NCBI GenBank assembly: GCA_028877265.1
Contig: JAPPGX010000198.1
Location: 1-55,523, forward strand
Source of the DNA: Acidobacteriota bacterium
Lineage (GTDB): Bacteria; Acidobacteriota; Vicinamibacteria; Marinacidobacterales; Marinacidobacteraceae
Direction: 5' to 3'
Length of the DNA stretch: 55,523 nt
Under the pieces are notes generated by a model. The model made no database searches, was not told where the DNA came from, and saw nothing but the letters and a program-made list of their open reading frames with translations. The translations under genes and the position numbers were made by a program. Below are positions 42,197-50,113 of the stretch, piece by piece (the first letter of the stretch is position 1; the number at the start of each line of letters is the position of its first letter).

Positions 42197-43498
42197 TCAA
42201 CCCGCCGCGGGATGCGGCCACAGGCGTCCGCGTTCCTCGAGTTCTTCCTCGATTCGCAGGAGTTCGTTGTACTTCGCCACTCGTTCCCCGCGGCAGGGGG
42301 CTCCGGCCTTGATCTGGCCGGCCCCGGTGGCGACGGCGAGGTGGGCAATCGCGGTGTCCGCGGTCTCGCCGGACCGGTGGCTGAGCATTGCTCCGAGGCC
42401 GGCCCGCAGCGCCGCCTGGACGACCTGCACCGTCTCGGTCAGGGTGCCCACCTGGTTGGGCTTGATCAGGATGGCGTTCGCGGCCCTCTCTCGAATCCCC
42501 CGCTGCAGACGGTCTTCCTGGGTTACGAAGAGGTCATCGCCTACCAGTTGCACGCGGTCCCCCAGCGTCGCGGTCAGCTCCGACCAGCCCTCCCAGTCGT
42601 CCTCGGCGAGTCCGTCCTCGATGGAGAGCAGCGCGGGAAACCGGTCCAGCCAGTCGGCGTAGGTCTCGATCATCGCGGAAGCCGGCTGCGCGGCGCCGTC
42701 CGCGGGAAAGCGGTAGCCGTTTTCGTCCGCGAACTCGGTGGCCGCCACGTCGAGGGCCAACCCCATCTGCTCGCCGGGCGCGAAGCCGGCGCTCTCGACA
42801 GCCTCCACCAGGAGCTCCAGCGCCTCGCCCGCGTCCGCGAGCGCCGGGGCGAACCCGCCTTCGTCGCCAACCGCCGTCGAGTGACCACGCTTGCCCAGTA
42901 CCTCTCGCAGTTCGTGATAGACGGCGACTCCGGCCTGGAGCGCGTCCGAGAAGAAGTCGAAGCCCAGCGGGGCCACCATGAATTCCTGGACCAGCAGAGC
43001 GTTGTCGGCGTGGGCGCCGCCGTTCAGCACGTTGAAATAGGGGACCGGCAGGGTGTCGGCGATGGCGCCGCCGAGGGACCGGTAGAGCGGCAGTCCCGCG
43101 GCCGTTGCCGCAGCCCGGGCGCTCGCGAGCGAAACGGCCAGGATTGCGTTCGCCCCGAACCGCGAGCGGTCTCCGGAACCGTCGAGCTCGATCATCAGCC
43201 GGTCCACGGTCGCCTGGTCCGCCGCGTCCTCGCCGGCGAGTTCGGGGCCGATCTGTTCCTCGATGGCGTTGATTGCCCCGAGCACTCCCCGCCCCCGGTA
43301 GCGTTCCTCGTCCCGGTCCCGGCGTTCGACGGCTTCGTGCCGCCCGGTGGAGGCTCCGGACGGCGCCGCAGCCCGTCCGCTGGCGCCCCCGACGAGCCAC
43401 ACCTCGGCTTCCACGGTCGGATTCCCTCGTGAATCGAGGATCTCCCGGGCGGCAATCCGGTCGATCCAGGTGTCGCTCTCTTCCATCCGCCGCGTCAT
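42197..43498 (-). CDS. eno: Enolase
   Basis: The 433-aa protein catalyses 2-phosphoglycerate to phosphoenolpyruvate. It carries ILDSRGNPTVEAEVWL, PSGASTGRHEA, NVLNGGAHADN, GDEGGFAP (proton-shuttle Glu region), LALDVAATEF (Mg Asp), SIEDGLAEDDW (Mg Glu), LVGDDLFVT (Mg Asp), IKPNQVGT (catalytic Lys) and LSHRSGETAD plus GQIKAGAPCRGERVAKYNELL. The only deviations from the common pattern are conservative (Ala for Glu after SGET, Ala for Thr in QIKxGAP). It is upstream of the GNAT-like gene. Confidence 0.98.
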   Translation of the reverse strand: MTRRMEESDTWIDRIAAREILDSRGNPTVEAEVWLVGGASGRAAAPSGASTGRHEAVERRDRDEERYRGRGVLGAINAIEEQIGPELAGEDAADQATVDRLMIELDGSGDRSRFGANAILAVSLASARAAATAAGLPLYRSLGGAIADTLPVPYFNVLNGGAHADNALLVQEFMVAPLGFDFFSDALQAGVAVYHELREVLGKRGHSTAVGDEGGFAPALADAGEALELLVEAVESAGFAPGEQMGLALDVAATEFADENGYRFPADGAAQPASAMIETYADWLDRFPALLSIEDGLAEDDWEGWSELTATLGDRVQLVGDDLFVTQEDRLQRGIRERAANAILIKPNQVGTLTETVQVVQAALRAGLGAMLSHRSGETADTAIAHLAVATGAGQIKAGAPCRGERVAKYNELLRIEEELEERGRLWPHPAAG

Positions 43499-43693
43499 GG
43501 ATTGACTCTCGCCGTCCGTGTCCCCGCGGCGGGAGCGTAGAGCGGCCTTCCCGCCACCCGGGGAAAACGGCGTTCCTCCGGCAACTTCATGACGTTACGA
43601 AACATAGCAGTCCAGAGGTCGATCGTTGGCTCATGGTTCGGGATTCGGTTGCCGTTTGACAAAGGGGGGGTGGCGCGATTGACTTACCGGCGT

Positions 43694-45601
43694 ATGAATC
43701 CCCGGATTGTCGGCGGGCATGGGCGTCTGGCCCTTTGCCTGAACGCGGGATTGCTGCTGGCGGCCCCCGCCCTCGCCGTCCCGGGTTCCGTCTTCGAGGA
43801 ACCGCCGGCTGGCCGGGAGACGGGTGAGGCCAGCGTGGCCGGCTCCGCGTCCGCGGGCGTCGTCGTTCTGGCTCAGATTTCGGGGGTGGTGGCGAGCGAG
43901 GATGGGAACCCGCTTCCGGGAGCCCTGGTCTCGGTCTTCGCGGCGGACAGCGACGACGGCGCGGCGCGCTTTGCGGTCACCGACGAGGAAGGCCGGTTCG
44001 AGGTCGGCGAGGCGTCCCCCGGGCTCTACAGCCTGCGCGCCTACCTGGCTGGATTCCTCCCGTCGCCGCGGGCGCAGGTGCTGGTTCGCAGCGGTGCGTC
44101 GCTCGCGGACACCCTGCTGATCCAGATGGCCGCCATCGGATCGGAACAGGGCACCGGCACGCTTTCGGAGTTGCGCTGGCTGCTGCAGCGCGGCGGACGG
44201 AACGTCCTGAAGGACCGTCGCGCGGGAATCGATTTCGACAACATTTGGGAGGGCCCGTGGAACGATGGGTCCCGCTTCCCGGCGCTCGCTTCCCTGGAAG
44301 GCGAGTTCGGCTTCTTCGCCGCATCGGGCAGCTCGCTCGGACTCCCCGAGAGCCGGGCGGTGGATTCGGGAATCGCCTACACGCGGTTCGAACTGCCGTC
44401 CACGGCGCGCGGCAACTGGGAGGCCGAAGCCCGCCTCATGGAGTCGGCGTTCGCGTCCTGGGCGGCGAACCTCTCCTACACGATGGAGGAGTTCGACGGA
44501 CACGAGTTCGCTGCGGGGATCGCCTACCAGCGGCACGTCTATGGCGATGCACCCGATTACCGCCCGCCGGCGGCGCCGATCCTGAATCTGGCGCTGCTCC
44601 AGGAACCGCAGGCTGAATGGGACGGCGCGGTGTTCGTGGCCGATGACTTCACGCTCGGGCGGGCCAGCCTGAGCACCGGGCTGACCTATCGCCGCTTCTC
44701 GTACCTGACCGGACACCGGGGTCTCGCGCCGCGGGCGGTCCTGGAGTACCGGGCGGCCGAGGACTGGACGCTGATGGGCGGGGTGGCGGTCCGGGTGGAC
44801 GGCCCGATCGGAGAAGACTCCGCGCTGCTGTCCCGGGTGGCGCACGGCGACCTGCTTGCCCTCGATCCGTCGTGGTTCGGCTCGGAGGCCGCCCAGCGGA
44901 ACACCCGCTACCAGGCCGGCGTCCAGTTCGAGGCGTCTCCCAACCATGTCCTCGCGGCCCGGCTGTTCCGCGAGGTCACGACCGACCAGCTCTTGCGGAC
45001 GTTCGAATCGGGTCCGGTTTCGGGAGGGCGTTTCGATGTCTCGAACGCCGGCGACTATTCCTCGACGGGGTTCGCTTTCGACTGGATTCGCGAGATGGGG
45101 CAGGTCACCCGGCGGCTCGATCTGGGCGGCCGGGTTTCCTGGCTGGTGGCGGCCGTCCGGAATCCGGGCGGCGACGCATCGCTTGAAGGGCCCGCCGGTC
45201 CGCTGGGCTTTGTCGGTCCGGGTGGCCCGGACGTCACGAACGCGACGCGCTTCCTGCTGCCGGTCGGAGGCACCGCTGTAGTCCATGACCTCTCGGCCGA
45301 AGTGTTGGCGCGGCTTCGTCCCTCGGGGACCCGCCTGGCCGCGGCGTACCGCGTGATCCGCCATCCCGGTCTGACGCCGGCGCATCCGGCCCTGTCGGCC
45401 GCCGACGAGCACACGGCCCGCTTCGACGTGGAGTTGGTCCAGCTCATCCCCTTCGCCGACTGGAGCGGAACCGAATGGGAGCTGTCGCTCGCGGTTCGCG
45501 ATCTCTTCTTCCGCGAGATGCTGGGACGGTCCCTGCTGGACGAGATCGCGGTGGCCCATGCGCCCCGGCGCGTCGTGGGCGGCCTCGCCGTTCGCTTCTA
45601 G
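43694..45601 (+). CDS. Outer-membrane beta-barrel with carboxypeptidase-regulatory domain but no plug
   Basis: The 635-aa protein has a signal peptide (ALCLNAGLLLAAPALAVPG) and one carboxypeptidase-regulatory-like domain (~58-135, ISGVVASEDGNPLPGALVSV). It lacks the ~130-residue TonB plug seen in the two Oar-like receptors of this window. The following ~480 residues have alternating amphipathic strands ending in VVGGLAVRF, with the terminal Phe typical of barrels. So it is a barrel of about 16-20 strands with an extracellular or periplasmic Ig-like domain. Function unknown. TTGACA at 43656 may be a -35 box; 43,499-43,693 otherwise holds nothing recognised. Confidence 0.75.
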   Translation: MNPRIVGGHGRLALCLNAGLLLAAPALAVPGSVFEEPPAGRETGEASVAGSASAGVVVLAQISGVVASEDGNPLPGALVSVFAADSDDGAARFAVTDEEGRFEVGEASPGLYSLRAYLAGFLPSPRAQVLVRSGASLADTLLIQMAAIGSEQGTGTLSELRWLLQRGGRNVLKDRRAGIDFDNIWEGPWNDGSRFPALASLEGEFGFFAASGSSLGLPESRAVDSGIAYTRFELPSTARGNWEAEARLMESAFASWAANLSYTMEEFDGHEFAAGIAYQRHVYGDAPDYRPPAAPILNLALLQEPQAEWDGAVFVADDFTLGRASLSTGLTYRRFSYLTGHRGLAPRAVLEYRAAEDWTLMGGVAVRVDGPIGEDSALLSRVAHGDLLALDPSWFGSEAAQRNTRYQAGVQFEASPNHVLAARLFREVTTDQLLRTFESGPVSGGRFDVSNAGDYSSTGFAFDWIREMGQVTRRLDLGGRVSWLVAAVRNPGGDASLEGPAGPLGFVGPGGPDVTNATRFLLPVGGTAVVHDLSAEVLARLRPSGTRLAAAYRVIRHPGLTPAHPALSAADEHTARFDVELVQLIPFADWSGTEWELSLAVRDLFFREMLGRSLLDEIAVAHAPRRVVGGLAVRF

Positions 45602-45670
45602 CCGCACTCACCGCGCAAGAGCAGCCTTTCCGCGAGGGGTGGGGTGTCGCATGCCAACGGCAGACGGCGG

Positions 45671-45718
45671 TTATCCAATCCATTGAATCTCCCGACGTCT
45701 ATCCGTCGCATTGGATAA
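45671..45718. promoter_or_regulatory. Perfect 9-bp inverted repeat upstream of the histidine-kinase operon
   Basis: TTATCCAAT (45671-45679) and ATTGGATAA (45710-45718) are perfect reverse complements separated by 30 bp, about four helical turns centre to centre, and lie 46 bp before the kinase ATG. These are among the most AT-rich bases in the region. The pair suits an operator bound by a dimer or tetramer with DNA looping. A terminator is less likely because of the 30-nt loop and no U-tract. Confidence 0.5.
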
Positions 45719-45763
45719 GATGGCGGGTTCCGGCACCTGATCCACGGGCCGGCGACTGACGGC

Positions 45764-48682
45764 ATGCCTCTCCTCCGCGGCGTCACCCGCTCCACCCTCG
45801 CCGTGGCAGCGACCGCGCTGCTGCTCGCCCTCGCGGTGACGAACGTCGCGCGGCAGGTGGTCTCCGGCGTCATGGACGACGGCGTGCTGTGGGGTGACGA
45901 GCTGGGCCGCGTGGTCGCCATGCGCGTGGAAGCGGGTGGGGCGGGGGACCAAGCCGGCATCGAAGTGGGCGACGCGCTGCAGGTCATCACGGACCGGGCC
46001 GGTGGCACGACCATCGAGGTGGACAGCGCGGCCGAGGTACGCAGCGTGCTCGACGATGCTTCGGAGGGATCGCGCCTGCGCTACGTCCTGATCCGCGAGG
46101 GGGAGCGGCGGGGGATGACGCTCTCCGTAGTGCCTCTCCCGACCGGCAACGTCTCGCTCTACCTGTTCCTGGCGGCGGTGGGGATCTTTGCCGGGGGGGT
46201 CGGCACCTTCGTCTACGCCTTCCGCCGCGGCGCCTCGGCGTCGGCCCACTTCTACGGGCTCGCTCTGCTGTGGTTGCTCGCGTTCTCGTTCTCGTTCACC
46301 GGGGAACTGGATCTCTTCGATCACCTCTTCTTCTGGCTCGACCGGATCGGGGTGTTGTTCTTCCCTCCGGTGTTCCTGCACTTCGCGCTGACCTTTCCCA
46401 ATCACAGCCGATTCCTGGAGCGGTGGCCGAAGCTGCTCCACTGGGCGTACGCGCCGTCCTTCGCCCTGCTCGGGCTTTCGATCGGTTCCCGGATCCTCTA
46501 CTTCTCCCCCTTCAGTCCGGGGGGCGGGGTCATCACCGGCAGCGAGTTCGTGCTGGACCGCCTCGAGCCGGTGCTGTGGGCGCTCTATTCCCTCGCCGCG
46601 TTCGCGGCGTTCGTGGACGCCTATCGCAACGCCGAAAGCGTCACGGTCTCGAAACAGCTCAAGTGGATCGTCTGGGGCACCGGAGCCGGAATGCTGCCGT
46701 TCGCGCTGATCTACGCGGTTCCCTATCTGGGTGGACTTCCCACGACGCCGGAAATGGAGCTCTCCCTCGTGCCGGTGGTCCTGGTCCCGCTTTCCTTCGC
46801 CTACGCCATCGTCAAGTACCGGCTGATGGACGTGGAGGTCCTGTTCAAGCGCGGGATCCTGCTGGCTTCGTTGATGCTGGGCATCGCCGCGATCTTCCTC
46901 GCGGCCTTCCTGGCGGGAACCACCTGGTTCGGGGGCGACGAACACTCGCTGATCATCGCGGTGCTCTCGGCTATCGTGGCGGCGCTGGCGGTCCCGGCCT
47001 TCCGGACCCGCACCGAGCGCCTGATCGACCGGCTCTTCTATCGAGAGCACTACGACTTCCGGCGGGCGCTCGCCCGGTTGGCCGGCGAGATGAACTCCCA
47101 GCTCGATCTGGTTCCGCTGGCGAACCGCCTGGTGGAGCGCATCGCCGAGACCTTCCGGATGCAGCGGGTGGCGCTGCTCACCGCCGTGCCCGACACCGCC
47201 GTTCCGGCACTCAGGGTCGTGGCGGCGCACGGCCTTGACGACACGGAGATCGCCGCTTCCGAGCGATTCACTGCGTCCGCATCCGTACGGAAGCGGCTGA
47301 GTGCCGGAGCGATCGCCCGCGCCTACCAGATGCCGGCGCCGGTCCGCGAAGGCGTCTGGGTGCTGAATGCCGTCCCGTGCTTCGCGCGGGGCGAGGTCGT
47401 GGGCGCCTTCCTGCTGGGCGAGACCGTGGACGGCGAGGAACTCTCCTCCGAGGACCTGGACCTGCTCCGCACGGTGGCGGCACAGGCGGCGACCGCCCTC
47501 GTCAACGCACGCCTTTACAGCTCCCTCCAGGCCAAGCACGAGGAGGTGGTGGCGCTCCGGGAGCAGAGCGAAGACACGATCGAGTCGCTGGCGGCCGGCG
47601 TGGTGGTCCTCGACCTCAAGGGCCGCGTCGTCCGCTGGAACCGGTCCATGGAGATCATCTACGGGCGAAGCCGCCACGAGGTCGCCCATTCCTCCTACGC
47701 GGCGGTCTTCCCGAGGAGCCTTCGCCAGGCGCTCGACGCCGGCCTTGGTGAGGGATGGCTTTCCCGGAGCGAGGGTGGCGGAATCTCCCGGATGAACCTG
47801 AGGGCGGCCGATGGGCGGGACCGCGTCGTGAACGTCAAGGCCGCCCCGTTCATGTCGGGGGCCGGGCAGCGCCACGGCGCCATCCTCATCTTCGAAGACA
47901 TCACCGAGCGCGTCGGGATGGAGAACGAGATGCAGCTCCGGGAGAAGATGAGTTCCCTCGGCGTCCTCGCGGCCGGTGTCGCGCACGAGGTGAACACGCC
48001 GCTTACCGGAATCTCCAGCTTCACTCAGATGCTCCAGGACCAGACCTCCCGGAACGATCCCCGCCGCCCGCTCCTCACCAAGATCGAGAAACAGACGGAG
48101 CGCGCCTCGAAGATCGTCAACGGCCTGCTCAACTTCGCGCGGCACGGACAGACGGACTTCCAGATCGTGAACCTCAACCGGGTCCTGGGGGACGTGCTGT
48201 CCCTCCTGGACCATCAGTTGAAGAGTTCCCATATCCGCATCCGCAAGGAACTCGATCCGGCGCTTCCGCCGCTCCGGGGCGACGAGAACAAGCTCCAGCA
48301 GGTCTTCGTGAATCTCGCGGTGAACGCCTTCGACGCCATGCCCGCGGGCGGCTGGCTCACGCTCACCACCCGCAGCGAGGGAGGGCAGGTGATCGCCGAA
48401 GTCGCCGATACCGGCGAGGGGATCGCGCCCGAAGACATCCGGCGCATCTACGACCCCTTCTTCTCGACCCGCAAGAAGAGCGGCGGGAACGGCCTCGGCC
48501 TGTCGATCAGTTACGGAATCGTCCAGGAACACGGCGGCGCGATGGAGGTCGAAAGCAGCGTGAGCACCGGAACCCGTTTCCTCATCCGTTTCCCGGCGGC
48601 GGATTCGTCGGCTGACCGTCAGGCTTCCGGCGATGCGTCGCTGGCGGTTCCGAAAGCCGCCAGCAGCGCGGAGACCAGGTAA
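45764..48682 (+). CDS. Multidomain sensor histidine kinase (PDZ-7TM-GAF-PAS)
   Basis: The 972-aa protein has an N-terminal TM, a PDZ-like periplasmic domain (~45-120, AGDQAGIEVGDALQVI), a 7-TM block (~130-385) ending AIVKYRLMDVEVLFKRG, a GAF domain (~425-585), a PAS domain (~600-725, ESLAAGVVVLDLKGRVVRWN), HisKA with GVAHEVNTPLTGI (phospho-acceptor His741) and HATPase_c with VNLAVNAFDAMP, ADTGEGI and GGNGLGLS. It would sense envelope or cytosolic cues and phosphorylate the sigma-54 regulator whose GTG follows its stop codon directly. A PDZ fused to such a kinase suggests monitoring of unfolded or processed envelope proteins. Confidence 0.9.
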   Translation: MPLLRGVTRSTLAVAATALLLALAVTNVARQVVSGVMDDGVLWGDELGRVVAMRVEAGGAGDQAGIEVGDALQVITDRAGGTTIEVDSAAEVRSVLDDASEGSRLRYVLIREGERRGMTLSVVPLPTGNVSLYLFLAAVGIFAGGVGTFVYAFRRGASASAHFYGLALLWLLAFSFSFTGELDLFDHLFFWLDRIGVLFFPPVFLHFALTFPNHSRFLERWPKLLHWAYAPSFALLGLSIGSRILYFSPFSPGGGVITGSEFVLDRLEPVLWALYSLAAFAAFVDAYRNAESVTVSKQLKWIVWGTGAGMLPFALIYAVPYLGGLPTTPEMELSLVPVVLVPLSFAYAIVKYRLMDVEVLFKRGILLASLMLGIAAIFLAAFLAGTTWFGGDEHSLIIAVLSAIVAALAVPAFRTRTERLIDRLFYREHYDFRRALARLAGEMNSQLDLVPLANRLVERIAETFRMQRVALLTAVPDTAVPALRVVAAHGLDDTEIAASERFTASASVRKRLSAGAIARAYQMPAPVREGVWVLNAVPCFARGEVVGAFLLGETVDGEELSSEDLDLLRTVAAQAATALVNARLYSSLQAKHEEVVALREQSEDTIESLAAGVVVLDLKGRVVRWNRSMEIIYGRSRHEVAHSSYAAVFPRSLRQALDAGLGEGWLSRSEGGGISRMNLRAADGRDRVVNVKAAPFMSGAGQRHGAILIFEDITERVGMENEMQLREKMSSLGVLAAGVAHEVNTPLTGISSFTQMLQDQTSRNDPRRPLLTKIEKQTERASKIVNGLLNFARHGQTDFQIVNLNRVLGDVLSLLDHQLKSSHIRIRKELDPALPPLRGDENKLQQVFVNLAVNAFDAMPAGGWLTLTTRSEGGQVIAEVADTGEGIAPEDIRRIYDPFFSTRKKSGGNGLGLSISYGIVQEHGGAMEVESSVSTGTRFLIRFPAADSSADRQASGDASLAVPKAASSAETR

Positions 48683-50113
48683 GTGAGTCGAAACCGGGGG
48701 ACCGTCCTCGTCGTGGACGACGAGCAGGTGATGCGGGAGATCCTCGAGGCGCTGTTGCGCCAGGCCGGCTACTCGGTGCGCCTCGCCGAGAACGGCGAGC
48801 AGGGGATCCGGATCGTGGATCGCGAACCGATCGATCTGGCGGTGGTGGACGTGATGCTTCCGGACATCTCCGGGCTCAAGGTCCTGGAGCGTCTCCGGGA
48901 GATCGACCCGGAGATCACGGTCGTCATGCTCACCGCTTTCGCGTCGGTGGAAACCGCGGTGACGGCGATCAAGTGCGGCGCGTTCGACTATCTGACCAAG
49001 CCCTTCAAGAACGACGAGGTGCTGAACCTCGTCGGGAACGGAGTGCGCCAGCGACGGCTCGCCCGGGAGAACCGTTCGCTTCGGGAGCAACTGGTCCGTC
49101 GGGAGCGATTCGATGAACTCGTGGGGAAGTCACCGCGCATGCAGGACGTGTACGCGCTCATCGAACAGGTCGCCGGATCCCGGTCCAACGTGCTGATCAC
49201 CGGCGAGAGCGGGACCGGGAAAGAGCTGGTTGCGAAAGCGATCCACCGCCTCAGCCCGCGCAAGAAACGCCCGTTCGTCACCGTCCACTCGGGAAGCCTC
49301 CCGCCTGAATTGCTCGAGAGCAACCTTTTCGGCCACCTCAAGGGAGCCTTCACCGGCGCGGTGGCGCCCAAGAAGGGACTCTTCGAGATTGCCGACGGCG
49401 GCAGCATCTTCTTCGACGAGATCGGCACCGTGCACGTGGACACCCAGGCGAAGCTGCTCCGGGTGATCCAGGAGAAGGAGTTCATGAACCTCGGCGGGGT
49501 CGAGACGATCAAGGTGGACGTCCGCGTGATCGCCGCCACCAACACGGACCTGAAGCGGCTGGCCGACCAGGGCAAATTCCGCGAGGACCTCTACTTCCGA
49601 CTGGATGTGATCAACATCCACCTGCCGCCGCTCCGGGACCGCCGCGAGGACATTCCCGCGCTCGCTCAGCACTTCCTCAGGAAGTACGGGGGCGAGAACG
49701 GAAAGCACCAGCTCTCCTTCTCCGCCGACGCCATGCAGGCGCTGCTCGACTGTCCGTGGCCCGGAAACGTGCGCCAGCTCGAAAACGCGGTCGAGCGGGC
49801 GGTGGTGCTGACCCCGGCCGATGACATCGACATCTCCCTGCTGCCGGACGCCGTCCGGAGCCGGACATCACGGGCCTCGGTCGCCTCGGTTCCGCCGCTT
49901 GAGGACGGAGTCACGCTCCGCGAGTACATTTCCGAGGTGGAACGGCAGCTACTGCTCGAGACGCTCGACCGGGTCGGCGGCATTCAGAAGCGCGCTGCGG
50001 AGGTCCTGGGCCTGAAGCCCACCACCCTGAACGAGATGCTCAAACGCCACGGCATCCGGTTCGGCCGGCGCCCTCCGGAGACCTTCGGCTCCGTTCTTCG
50101 TGAGGCCCAGTGA
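48683..50113 (+). CDS. Sigma-54-dependent response regulator (NtrC/AtoC type)
   Basis: The 476-aa protein has a receiver domain with Asp56 in VVDVMLP, then AAA+ with Walker A GESGTGKE (174-181), the sigma-54-contacting loop GAFTGA (221-226) and Walker B SIFFDEIG, then a Fis-type HTH (KRAAEVLGLKPTTLNEMLKRHGI). It activates sigma-54 promoters when phosphorylated by the adjacent kinase. It starts at GTG 48683 immediately after the kinase TAA, and its stop overlaps the GWxTD gene start (GTGATG), so the three genes form an operon. Confidence 0.94.
   Translation: MSRNRGTVLVVDDEQVMREILEALLRQAGYSVRLAENGEQGIRIVDREPIDLAVVDVMLPDISGLKVLERLREIDPEITVVMLTAFASVETAVTAIKCGAFDYLTKPFKNDEVLNLVGNGVRQRRLARENRSLREQLVRRERFDELVGKSPRMQDVYALIEQVAGSRSNVLITGESGTGKELVAKAIHRLSPRKKRPFVTVHSGSLPPELLESNLFGHLKGAFTGAVAPKKGLFEIADGGSIFFDEIGTVHVDTQAKLLRVIQEKEFMNLGGVETIKVDVRVIAATNTDLKRLADQGKFREDLYFRLDVINIHLPPLRDRREDIPALAQHFLRKYGGENGKHQLSFSADAMQALLDCPWPGNVRQLENAVERAVVLTPADDIDISLLPDAVRSRTSRASVASVPPLEDGVTLREYISEVERQLLLETLDRVGGIQKRAAEVLGLKPTTLNEMLKRHGIRFGRRPPETFGSVLREAQ

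Noticed and set aside
39504..42662. Long plus-strand open frame opposite the hydrolase, GNAT-like and enolase genes
   Set aside because: It spans three recognised minus-strand genes and their gaps, and the translation is low-complexity Arg/Val/Gly-rich with no domain.
45671..49090. 1139-codon minus-strand open frame opposite the histidine kinase and regulator
   Set aside because: Antisense shadow of strongly conserved genes; composition is His/Arg/Glu-rich with no recognisable motif.
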